From: Guillardia theta CCMP2712
Lineage: Eukaryota; Cryptophyceae; Pyrenomonadales; Geminigeraceae
Reading direction: 5' to 3'
DNA length: 21,759 bases
Assembly (NCBI RefSeq): GCF_000315625.1
Contig: NW_005434429.1
Span: 29,436-51,194, forward strand
Position numbers and translations under genes: made by a program. Below the pieces are notes generated by a model. That model was not told the DNA's origin and made no database searches. It saw only the letters and a program-made list of their open reading frames with translations. The stretch's first letter is position 1. Each line of letters starts with the position of its first letter. This document shows, one piece after another, positions 10,016-20,200 of this stretch.

Positions 10016-12243
10016 TCAAACCACAAGCCCTGAGTCCGTGTCGCCATGAACATCCGGATGGCTGAGATCAGAGGAGTGCACACCTTCTTCCCCTCCACTC
10101 CCCTCGCCCCCCACCTGTTTACGCCATGAGAGGCTCATAGCGAGTGAGGCGGGCATGACCTGGATTGAGTTTGCTCCGCCGCTTTCAGACGGGTGAACCA
10201 ATTGTACCTGCAACGGCTGATGCTGTATCGCGACTGCGTCAGCATCATGAAACACAAACGATTCTTCCCACCAGATTCCCCATCGCCCACATCCTCTGCG
10301 ACTCAAGTCAAAACTTCAGCTTGGCATGGAAGGGTTGATACAAAGAACCTGAAGAGCTGTTCCATCTGACGTGTAAGCTCCTTGGGACTGGAGCTCCTGC
10401 AGGCTGTTGTTTGCTGAAATGGAAATTTCAGCGACTTCTCGTTTGAGTCAATGCTTCACCTTTCATGCTCGATGTTTCCTCCGTCTGGAATCCATATTTT
10501 TCTAACCCATATCTACAGGAGGATTAGGATCAAACATCAGGTCATAACACATTCTACCTCTTGACGAAGTTTGAAAACCAACTGTTGGATGCCTTGAACT
10601 CTGATGCAACACATTTAAATGTATCGTTCAGACCAGAACAAGCACAAAAGTGCAAACCTTACCTCCCTGAACGCCTTTCATTACAGCCATTTGTATCGCT
10701 CTTTCCTGCGACGAGCATGTCTTGAGTTTGTCGGACGAGAACGGGATGCAGCTACTTGTAAGGAGGCCATGGTAACCGGAGGCCTCAAGTGAGGATTAGC
10801 TGCAATCTGCATTAGGATGTTGATAAGAGCAGCAGTGATTTCAAACCTGCAGCTACGTCTCTTATCCATCTGTTCAACTCTTCTTCCATCTAGGAATTTT
10901 CAATAATACCGCCCAGAAGAAGAAACTCCTCCCTGACAAACCTGTGGAAATTTGGGGAGATGCGCCTTGGTCAATTTCAGATCCAAACCTAAGCACAAAA
11001 TCAAAGTCCGCCGAAATTGCGGGAGATAGCATTACCCAATTCAGCTTTCTTTTTCAGCTTAGCCAAGTTGCATGGTTTCTGCCACAGGAAGATCACTTTC
11101 AAAGAATCCCACAAGAAAAGATTTTGACCATCAACTGCGAGATGTAAGATTTACAGCATCCGAGAATGGATTGTGCCTCTTTGGGAGTTATTTCCTAGAC
11201 ACGGTCAATCTTGCTCAGGCATGGTGATACTCAATCTCACCTTGTTCTCGAGTCTTTGTGCAACCATCAGTCGATCTCCAAGTGAAATGCGTTGCTCATT
11301 ATCCCTGCGACTGTAAGGCATAGTTAATTCGACTCAACACAGTTAAGATAAAGAATATTTTACGTAGTCGCCTTGGCTTTCATCCCAGCAGAAACAGCTA
11401 CAACCATTCGTTTAAGCAGAATTCAAGATGAATCCAAATACACCTGCTCTAGCTTCTGACGAGCGCTTTCCATATCTTACCATAACCTTTCACAACATCT
11501 CGTGCACTCCAACACAGCATACCTCTTATCAACTTTTTCACCACCCTGCGGAGATCCAAGGAGGTTACCACCTTGAGAGTGATTATGCGACGAAAAGAAA
11601 GATTCACAGCGAACCTGGAATCGAATTCCCATATACACCCACCATCACTTCAGGCTTGATAGACAAGCCACTGGTTATCTGAATATACATATCTTTGACC
11701 ATGAAAACATGAAAGTTCTGATTCTGACCTGGTTCAATGCCTGCAATATGGATGGAGATTGAGAGGGGACGGCAGGCAAGTCCACGCCTGCGATTTGAAT
11801 GATGAGAGATGGACTCAAGACGAAATCGACACCAGGGCTGGGCGAAATGATGGGGTGAAGAGCATCAACAGATGAGTCGCCGCCCTGCATGAATTCAGAC
11901 ATCTGTCTTTGAGGCTTTCATCATAGTACAGTCTCATGAGACGCTGCAATAGATGACAACCTTCGGTTAACAGTAGAAGATGGTGCTGACGGACTTGTCA
12001 GTTTTCCATCATGCATTACAATCCGAATACCTTCTCCGCTCACATCCTATGTCAACAAAACAACAACATGAAGATGTCAGTAAGTAACAGCTCAAAAACA
12101 ACTCAACCTGTACTTCATCTGCGCGAAAAGTGAATGACCAATGTCATGTTAAAACATTTTACCATGATCTCCAATCGCATTGAAATCTTGAATCACCATC
12201 AGCGTATGTCTCGACGACGTGTCAAAAACTGCCGTCAAAAATC
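10016..12243 (-). CDS. Unidentified multi-exon gene, start unresolved
   Basis: Family not recognised. Secure-looking exons on the minus strand chain in phase: 12243-12163 (FLTAVFDTSSRHTLMVIQDF...), an 11-bp micro-exon 12118-12108, 12046-11972 (DVSGEGIRIVMHDGKL...), 11902-11729 (MSEFMQGGDSSVDALHP..., PSLIIQIAGVDLPAVPSQS) and 11678-11615 (ITSGLSIKPEVMVGVYGNSI). Further probable coding pieces follow with less certain borders: NLLGSPQGGEKVDKRYAVLE (near 11572-11490), RRDNEQRISLGDRLMVAQRL (near 11310-11240), RFEITAALINILMQIAANPH (near 10870-10785), YGLEKYGFQTEETSSM (near 10515-10460), SLQELQSQGAYTSDGTALQ (near 10415-10350) and a last exon reading FVFHDADAVAIQHQPLQ to a TGA at 10016-10018 (from about 10300). 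The protein is mixed hydrophilic/beta-like with no clear membrane segment or catalytic motif. The true N-terminus is upstream of 12243 and was not found. Confidence 0.5.
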
Positions 12244-12740
12244 CTGCCGATCATCTCATAATGTGAACTACAGGCAAAAAGTCTCCAGTGTTTCAATCTG
12301 TCTCAAGTGATCGATTTCTAGTCTCCGGCAGTCTTCAGGATCAACTAATCTCTATTTTTACCCCACATCATCATTGCTGGTTGCTGCCCTCTTGCATATT
12401 ATTCCCTCTCTATTTGTCTTGCCACACCTCCAATGTTCACGAATGTTCGATGTTGCTTTCCACACTCCAACGCCATAACATTTGTGCTACATTCTTCTGA
12501 ACGATTAATATGTTCCTTGTCTCCTTGAATTTCGAACTTGCATTTCTGTCATGCGAGATTCAAGTCGCAGCTCTTGTGTGTATCTACTTCTCTTCTCCGC
12601 ATCTTGTCCTCTACCCTTCACTGTTCGCATCCTCCAGTCAGGAATTCTCCAAGATGAGCGAACCGGATTAGTCGCCGAGGAGCGGACGACCACCCAAGCC
12701 TTTCCTGCGACAGACTAGTAGATTGGTGGGGTACAGGTAT
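12244..12740. other. Upstream region of the minus-strand gene, content unclear
   Basis: It probably holds the promoter and one or more 5' exons of the minus-strand gene. An open minus-strand stretch at about 12640-12505 beginning MRTVKGRGQD is possible coding, but it lacks a convincing splice link to the exon at 12243. Confidence 0.3.
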
Positions 12741-12854
12741 CCAGGGTTAGATCTGGAGTTTAGTTAGGGTCGAACAACGGTTTAGGGTTTAGGGTTTAGG
12801 GTTTAGGAGGCGCCGTTATTTTCGGCAGGCGCCGTTTAGGGTTTAGGGTTTAGA
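12741..12854 (+). repeat. Interstitial telomere-type repeats (TTTAGGG), first cluster
   Basis: Four units run in tandem at 12781-12808 (TTTAGGG x3 then TTTAGGA), followed by one copy of the 19-bp unit and then about three more units at 12834-12854. Decayed versions (ggttag, gtttagttaggg) precede them from 12745. All are in the same orientation, G-strand on plus, as expected if the chromosome end lay to the right. Confidence 0.9.
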
Positions 12855-12991
12855 AACCAGGTGTGTCGGGGCCGAGGAAGCAACACAAGTAAAGCACGGA
12901 CGACCCAGGCCAAGGCCGGCGGAGGAAACTGCCTGAGGCCGGGGAAGACCAGCACAGCAGAAGCACGGCTGCCATAGGGCCCAGCCAAGTC

Positions 12992-13007
12992 GGGTTTAGG
13001 GTTTAGG
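12992..13007 (+). repeat. Interstitial TTTAGGG, second short run
   Basis: GGGTTTAGGGTTTAGG directly precedes the 19-bp repeat array. The same junction (TTTAGGAGGCGCCG) occurs at 12802, so telomere run plus 19-mer is itself a repeated composite. The spacer 12855-12991 is GC-rich with no recognisable feature. Confidence 0.88.
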
Positions 13008-13008
13008 A

Positions 13009-13232
13009 GGCGCCGTTATTTTCGGCAGGCGCCGTTATTTTCGGCAGGCGCCGTTATTTTCGGCAGGCGCCGTTATTTTCGGCAGGCGCCGTTATTTTCG
13101 GCAGGCGCCGTTATTTTCGGCAGGCGCCGTTATTTTCGGCAGGCGCCGTTATTTTCGGCAGGCGCCGTTATTTTCGGCAGGCGCCGTTATTTTCGGCAGG
13201 CGCCGTTATTTTCGGCAGGCGCCGTTATTTTC
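13009..13232. repeat. 19-bp tandem array, about 11.8 copies, hairpin-forming
   Basis: The unit ggcgccgttattttcggca repeats with an exact 19-bp period and almost no variation. Each unit contains GCCG-TTATTTT-CGGC, a 4-bp stem with a 7-base loop, and the palindrome GGCGCC sits between neighbouring hairpins. There are no spacers, so this is a minisatellite and not a CRISPR array. One further copy is at about 12809. Confidence 0.95.
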
Positions 13233-13308
13233 AGGTGTAGGGGAAGCCGCCAGGGCGCCAAGGAAGCTGCAAGCGAGAGGTTTGTATACTTCAAATAGCT
13301 TTCTAAGT

Positions 13309-13722
13309 ATGGTTCTTCAGTATGATGAAAATGTTCGCAACCTGCTGTATCGGAGATCATGCCAATACACGCAGAGCGGACTTGTGGATGCCTCTGTCCT
13401 CGAAGCTGATCTCGTCGAGAGGGTGAAGAGCTTCGCGAAGCGTTATCCGAACAGCAGGACAGCCCAGGCTTGCAAGGCTGTGGAGGGATGCACCCCCGAC
13501 GCTATCGCAGAAGCCATCCGCTCGACATGTCAGCAGGCACGACGTGAGCTTCTGCAAGAAGCGATGGCTGGATGGAGTGACGCATCCAGAGAGTGGTTTA
13601 TGCAGCAGATTGAAGAAGCCAAGAAAGAGAAGGTCGAGACATACACCGCCTCAGCAGGCAACGAGGTGACTTCCTTCATCTTCATGACTCTCCTGGGCAT
13701 CTCCTCGGTGTATGGGGTTTAG
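13309..13722 (+). pseudogene. ORF of unknown function truncated by a telomeric repeat
   Basis: An ATG at 13309 opens about 137 residues, largely helical and charged (DLVERVKSFAKRYPNSRTAQ, EAIRSTCQQARRELLQEA, WFMQQIEEAKKEKVETY), with codon quality typical of real coding sequence. The stop is the TAG inside the TTTAGGG run at 13714-13729, so the 3' end is not a natural terminus. GAG|GTGACT at about 13663 could be an intron donor, in which case the exon ends there and the rest of the gene is missing. It could be a captured host gene fragment or a leader ORF of the retroelement. No family recognised. Confidence 0.45.
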
Positions 13723-13729
13723 GGTTTAG
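13714..13729 (+). repeat. Interstitial TTTAGGG at the 5' boundary of the retroelement
   Basis: GGGGTTTAGGGTTTAG runs straight into the first 26-bp unit of the element (GATAGGGGAG...). It is the last telomere-type sequence before the element and the natural candidate for target-site sequence at its 5' junction. Confidence 0.85.
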
Positions 13730-13856
13730 ATAGGGGAGATCCCCTGGAGTCTACGATAGGGGAGATCCCCTGGAGTCTATATAGGGGAGATCCCCTGGAG
13801 TCTACGATAGGGGAGATCCCCTGGAGTCTTGATAGGGGAGATCCCCTGGAGTCTAC
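13729..13856. repeat. Five-copy 25/26-bp palindromic tandem repeat (element 5' UTR)
   Basis: The units begin at 13729, 13755, 13781, 13806 and 13831. Each reads gataggggagatcccctgga followed by gtctac, gtctat or gtctt. The core AGGGGA-GA-TCCCCT is a perfect 6-bp inverted repeat with a 2-base centre. The array sits between the telomeric run and the protease-coding frame, which opens inside it, so it probably acts as 5' untranslated or promoter sequence. Confidence 0.93.
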
Positions 13857-14251
13857 GGGAAAACAATAGAGAGTACGGAGCAGCGGCGCTGCTCAACTCA
13901 GGAGAAGATGGATTTCTCTCTGAGGACGTTATGGAGGCATTAATCGTTGAGGTAAACCGCAATTTAGAACCAGCGGAAGACAGATTTCAAATAGCATGGC
14001 CCCAAGGCACGAGGTATGCCAGCGAGCAAACTAGAAACCAATTTGGGCTGCAGAGAGGGACCATTGTTCTCCCGAGAATAGTAGCGGGTTTGAGAGATCA
14101 GGAGGGAAGGGCACGGAGAGCAAAACGACTGCTAGCCGGGGCAGCTCAACCATTCTTATTCCCTTGCGTAGAGAACGGCAATCATTGGATCCTAATCGTG
14201 GCAGATGCTAACACAAAAAGAATACACATCGTCGACTCGCTTAGCCCTTGA
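13811..14251 (+). CDS. Element ORF1: N-terminal half of an Ulp1-like (C48) cysteine protease
   Basis: The frame opens after a stop at 13808, inside the 26-bp repeats. The first in-frame ATG (13931) would fall within the domain: LLNSGEDGFLSEDVMEALIV looks like the Ulp1 N-terminal helix and begins upstream of it. A non-AUG start (TTG at 13829), an IRES or a spliced leader is therefore likely. The domain shows the catalytic His in NGNHWILIVA (His codon 14183-14185) and Asp in HIVDSLS (Asp codon 14234-14236). The frame ends at TGA 14249-14251 before the Gln and Cys of the triad. Those lie in the next ORF, one base out of frame, so the two must be joined to make an active enzyme. Ulp1-family proteases cleave SUMO or similar modifiers, or polyproteins; which applies here is unknown. 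Confidence 0.75.
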   Translation, partial: GRSPGVLIGEIPWSLRENNREYGAAALLNSGEDGFLSEDVMEALIVEVNRNLEPAEDRFQIAWPQGTRYASEQTRNQFGLQRGTIVLPRIVAGLRDQEGRARRAKRLLAGAAQPFLFPCVENGNHWILIVADANTKRIHIVDSLSP

Positions 14252-17200
14252 GAGAGACCTGGGGACAGTCAGAAGCCAAAGGGAGGCACAGTTTCAATTG
14301 GGGGGCGCACAGCGAATGGACCTAGCATCACTCATGGCGACGATTATCACCGAGGCAATTAGCGATCAACAAGAACACTGTGACGACACGGCATGGAGGG
14401 CATGTGTGTCAACTGGGCTGCAACAAACAGACGGCTACAATTGTGGAATTTTCGTTTTGCTGCATCTGCTGCTGATCGCAAAGACACGAAGGAAAACACA
14501 ACAACAAGATATCTTCAACACAGGGAGGCAACAAGGCGTCCCCCCCCATCAGCAATGGCTCATGCGAACAAGACATCTGCTGCTGGATGGGCTCTGGGGG
14601 GGGGGTATGGAACATGTGCACACGCGATGCATCTGCAGAGCTCTACAGCACGCGCAAGATACAGGTTACAAGGAATGGCAAGCTGCAGAGCTCACCATGG
14701 AACGTATACCTAACCGGATGGAAAGGCGAGAAGACGGCCAAGAACGCGCAGGCGATCTACAGGCGACCCAGGCATCTGAAGATGCACGGCTACAGGAGAG
14801 ATTGGAAGACGAGCAGGAGCAAGGAGGACAAGGATCAACGAAGCTCATAGCCGCGACGGTCCTGCAACTACAAGACAGGTCAGCACAGGTAGACATCCTG
14901 ACGTCCTCCCCTCCCCCACCTCCTGCTTCATGCCCCGTCTCTCCACTCCAGCCACCTCCTCCGCCACAAGCAATGCACACAGCGCCAATCTCGAAGAATG
15001 ACAAGGAGACAAGGGGAGAGGAGGAGCTACCAGGCCCAACAAAGATGCAAGATGGGAACTCGTCTCACCTTCAATGGGCAACGGGGGCGGAGGAGCAAAT
15101 CCTGCCAGCAGGCAGCAAACCATCCACGACTACCACCGACAGGTCAGTGCAATCAGCATGGGTGGAAACGCACAGGAAGGACAACGCCCCTGGCAACATC
15201 ATTTCTCACAATGTCAATGGATGCAGTCAATTTGTGCTGAAACACATCCTAGGATACCTGATTGAAACATATCAACCAACAGTCGTGCTACTTCAAGAAG
15301 TTTTGGTCGGGGGAAAACGAAAGGAGGCAGATCTCCGAATGATGATCAAGAAAGAATGGGGATGCTACCGAGTGTTCATGACGAAAGGTGCAGGGGAGGG
15401 GAGAAAGGGTAAGAGCGATCTTCGCCTTGTGACGCTCGTACATGCGGACCTTCTCCCTCGTCCCTCCCCCCTGCTCTGCCGCCGCGCTGACATGTTGGAA
15501 GAGCAGAATCTCCAAAAAAGAATACAACTTTTACAGATCGGAAAAAAAGAACCGATAGGGATCTGTAACATCCACTTTCCTACTGCAGCGCAAGGGGAGG
15601 ATCAAGACGAGATGTGGGCAACGCTGAGCCAGATGCTCAAGACGGAGCCAAGTGTCAAGCTCACCATCATAGGAGGCGACTTCAATGCATCTCGACAACA
15701 TCCAGAGATCCTCATGAGAGTCGGATACGGGAGCAAATCGAGTGTGCACCGTGCAGATGAGAGAATGGAACAAGGCTTAAACGAACTTGGACGATCACAG
15801 ATGGTCACTTGCGAGAAGATGAGCAGAAGCAGCACGCACTTCACCTTCTCCACATGGTACAAGCAGGGCCATCACCAAGCAAAACTGGATCATGTCTTTG
15901 CATTACATCATCCATCTCGCACAGTAAGCTTAATATCGCAGACCGCAGAGGATTGCATCATAGGAGCCGCAGTCGACCACAGAGCACTTGTAGTGAATGT
16001 GAGCTCTCTCGATGCTGAGGGTAAGCAAGCCATCCCAAAGATTGAAATCCTCCCGCAAAGGAGGGATCGAGAAGCAACCCCTCGACGAAAGAAAAGGGTG
16101 GTCGAGATGGACAAGCTATCGGGAAGACTAGGCGTGGAATGGGCAATAGCACTTGATGAGAAGATAAAAGCGGCACAAGCTCTACATCAAGATTGCGACA
16201 TTCTCGAATTGATAACAACAGCCCTCCCCATCAAGGAAATTCCGCTACGAGGCTCCAGCGGGAAAAGACATGCATCCAAAACTCAAATGGATCTGAAGCG
16301 AAAAATCAAGCAACTTCACAAGGACTTAAGAAACGCTTCAGAAATTCCAGACTTTATTGATCGCGCACACAAGGAGTCGAGCTTACATGCAGAAATAAGA
16401 GAGAATATGACCAAATTCAAGGAGATCTGCGCAGCACAAGACCAAGAGATATTCCTGAAAATATGCGAAGAACGAAGAAGACGCTTGGGCACGATAGGGA
16501 GTAAAGAGTCTCAAAATGCAATGGGCAAGAAGTCAGACTTTAAGCCCAAAGCCCCAATGCTGAGTCAACTGCCAGAGAAGTGCCACCCAAACACAATCGA
16601 ACTTACGTCATGGAGAGATCTCCAGCCAGCGATGCAACAGCCGGAGACAGCATATCTTCAAGAACTGAACCCGTTAATCGAGACATTCCTCCAGAGCAAC
16701 TCCAAAGAATCAAGCAAAACCTTTTGGAATGCAAGACATCAAACCATGCTGCACGTCGAGGTTCTCGGGGCGAGGAACCAGGCAACACTGACACAAAAGC
16801 TGTTCATAACTCTGGCGCCTGCACACGCAATCGTACCCATCATCCGAGGACTGATCACACAGCCAGGAGGGTGGCGCCTGGAAGGATACAAAAACATCGA
16901 GCAATTCCTCCCCATGAGATTGGCAAGAGATCTAGAAGATGAAACCCACACGGCAACCTTCTTTGCAGTCAACGGATGTACCATGAACGGAACCTGTGCA
17001 AGAGCTGAATGTCAAACAAAAGGACGACTGATCCCGTTATATGACAAAAGCCAGAAAAACGAAGAAGCATCAATCCTCTTCTTCTGCAAAAGCTGTCAAT
17101 CACTGACTTCCGTCAAACCACCGGACTTCGAACCCCCAGAGCAAATCAATCAACACCCGACCAGGGATGTAGAGATAGCTTACCCGCTGGAGCCAGGCGA

Positions 17201-20200
17201 GATCCAAGTATGGATTCAAAAACTGGCCAACCGGAAAGCAGCAGGCATGGATTTGATTTCAAACGAGATTCTGAAAGCTCTGCCTGACAGTGCAAAGGAG
17301 GAAATAGGCAAGACAATCAGCCGAGCCTTGATCGGAGACAAGCAAACACTAAAGATGCTCGCGAGAGTTAGGCTCCTCCCAAAAAATGAGATATGTCACG
17401 TCTTGGAGAATCAAAGACCTATATGCGTCCTCTCCTCGATAACGAGGATCTTCCAGGCAGTCATAGCGCACAGACTGGCAAAAGCTGCTGAAAAACATAA
17501 GCTACTCACTAACAACCAGGAAGGTTTCAGACCAGAGGGAGGAACGATCAGGCAGGGTCATCGGCTACTCAACATCATCGAGGAGGCTCAGAGTAATCAA
17601 CACGACCTCATCCTGCTGTACCTCGACTTTGCAAACTTCTTTAACAATGTGGCAGTCGAATCCATTGCAAAAATCATGGAAGTATACGGCTTTCACCAGT
17701 GTGATGTAGACGTCGCAATCAGTTGTAGCCAAGGGATAGCGCTGCAAATTCAGACAGAGAGGTTCGAAACAACAGCCATCCCACTTCTCAGAGGATTACC
17801 CCAAGGCAGCCCCGCAAGTCCGCCAAAAACAAATCTTCTGCTAAGCATCTTGTCCAAACAGCTCGATCAACAACAAGACGAGATTGCAACTCAACACCCT
17901 AATAATCTGTCATTTGCAGACGACCTTGTCCTGATAGCACATTCAGTGAGAGAGATGAAAACGCTTGTCCAAGTGGTAGAGCGATTCTGTCGATGGAGTG
18001 GATTAGAACTGAACACGAAGAAATCTGAAATCACCAGCTTTGATTATCGGCTAAGAAGGGAGATCCCAGGAACACAGACCATCAAGTTCTTCGACAAGGA
18101 GTTTGTGAACCTACCACCGACGAAATGGTTCAAATATCTAGGGATCCGGATCAGCTTGTGGAGACCAGGAGGAAGAGGCAACAAGGCGCACACCTGCCCC
18201 TTCACGTGGGGGGAGAAAGAACACATCTTGGAGAAGACAAAAGAACTGACAAAGCTGATTGAATCATCTGCTTACTCGGCAGCCCAAAAATATTACCTGG
18301 TGAAGGTAGGCATCGTCAATATATTTAGATACTCGGCGGTACTGGTGAGCTGGTCTTGGTCAGACTTACAAACCTTAGATACCCTCTGGACCAGAGCATT
18401 CAAAAGAGCTATGGGATTGAGCAAGAGTACAAGCAACGCTATCTTTCACCTACCTTGGGACAAAGGAGGCCTCCAACTCCCCCATCCAGCACCCATCTTG
18501 GGAAGGGCGGCGATTCGGTATCTAGAGAAAGAAACGAATAAGAAATGCAGGGTGGATGATGATATCAAAAGCAGTCTGATCCACAAACTAACATCATGGT
18601 GCAACCAATGGGGGTGTCAAACAATAAACCAGCTACAACGAGAAATCAGATCGGGCAGACTCAAAGAGAACGAAGAGATAAGAGGACCGGAGAGACTCGC
18701 AATCTGGATAGCGGAAAAAATGCAGACCACCATCAGTTGGGAAATGATTGAAAGCAAGATGAAACCGGGGACAATAGCCATCTTACATGACCTGGAGGAC
18801 AAGATGCTCTCAGAAGAAAACTCCCTGCGGTCCGGAGAAAACTCCCTACCTACATCTCCTGCTCGGCAAGGCTGGGAGAGTTTTGCAAAGGCATGGAGAC
18901 TACTGCCCCAAGTAGGCTTCCACTCCATGACAAGTATCTTACCCGTCCCAGATACCGAGGGCATCTCCCTGCACCTGCCCATCCGACTCTGGCCATTCCC
19001 AAAGCAAAGGGAACAAGCAGAAGAAATCCTTGCACAATATCTGCAAGCGAATGTCATCTGGACAAAACTCGGACTTGAGCAGGCAGGAACAGGGAAGAGA
19101 AGAAGGCCAGCCAGGGAGGAGGGGAAGCCTCTAAACAAGAGAAGGAAAGGAAAAAGGGAGGCTAGCCCACATGAACTTCAGCCACACAAGAAACTAGCCA
19201 GACCGGACCAAGGGAGAGAGGAAACGAATACGAAGGCTTGTACCCGGGTAATTTTGAGGCGGTGGCTCCAACATGACCCCACCTGTTATGATGAAGGAGG
19301 GAATCCGCAAGAAAGATTCTGTTACACTACAAGCAATATACCTTTCAAAGTTCAAGGGAACATAGCCATCTTTGAGCGATCTCAAATTGAAGAAAGCAAG
19401 ACCATGGATCCACCAATAGAATGGTTGGAAGCGTCACTGGACTCGGCTCCCTTCGCATCTGCAACAAGGGAAGAGGACGGTAATAACCGAAGAGACTGCA
19501 ATCAAAGCATCCATCTGTTGCTGGAAATAGTTAATGCATTGGACGACGGCGAAACAGAAGCTACAGCATGGTGGCAACATCTCGAGGAGGTAGTATCAGA
19601 GGTTCGCCAAGAAACAACACAACCATTGGCATACGAGTTTTTACAACATCTAGCAGAGATTACAGCATGCGACATCAGTACATTTCGTAACTGGCCTACC
19701 CTACACACACATCCCCAGGCTCTGGACAAGAAGAGAGCAAGGGAACCGCACAGAGTGGTGGTTTGGATGGACAAACAAAAGAGATTTCGTGAACAAATCC
19801 TGGATACAATGCATGTCATTCTGATAGGATGGAAGAATAACATTGATGAGATACCAGAAGGTTTTGAAATTATCAGCCGGGTCCCGAAAGGCGCTCAAAT
19901 AGCTTATGCAGCAAACTTCTGGCAATCAGGGAATAGGTGTTTGATGAAGACTGCAGAGGAGTTATGGATACTAGTTAGGCACACACTCCCAACATACTTA
20001 CGAGTCCAGCTTCAGGACAACATCCTCCCAACGTATGAGGAGCTGTGTAACAGACGAAGGGATCAGATCCAGCCGTCCAGCGATCATCAAGGCGGAAGGC
20101 ATCATCATCAAGGCGGAAGGCATTTCACAGCAGCTATTGAAGGAGACATCATGCAGGGCAGAAAAAACAGATCCATGCGAGTAGGATATGTTCTCCAACA

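Noticed and set aside
13009-13860. CRISPR-like arrays (19-bp and 26-bp repeats)
   Set aside because: Units are directly adjacent with no unique spacers, and the window is eukaryotic.
13929-14251. A standalone host SUMO protease gene
   Set aside because: The catalytic Cys lies in the retroelement's ORF2, immediately overlapping, so the domain belongs to the element.
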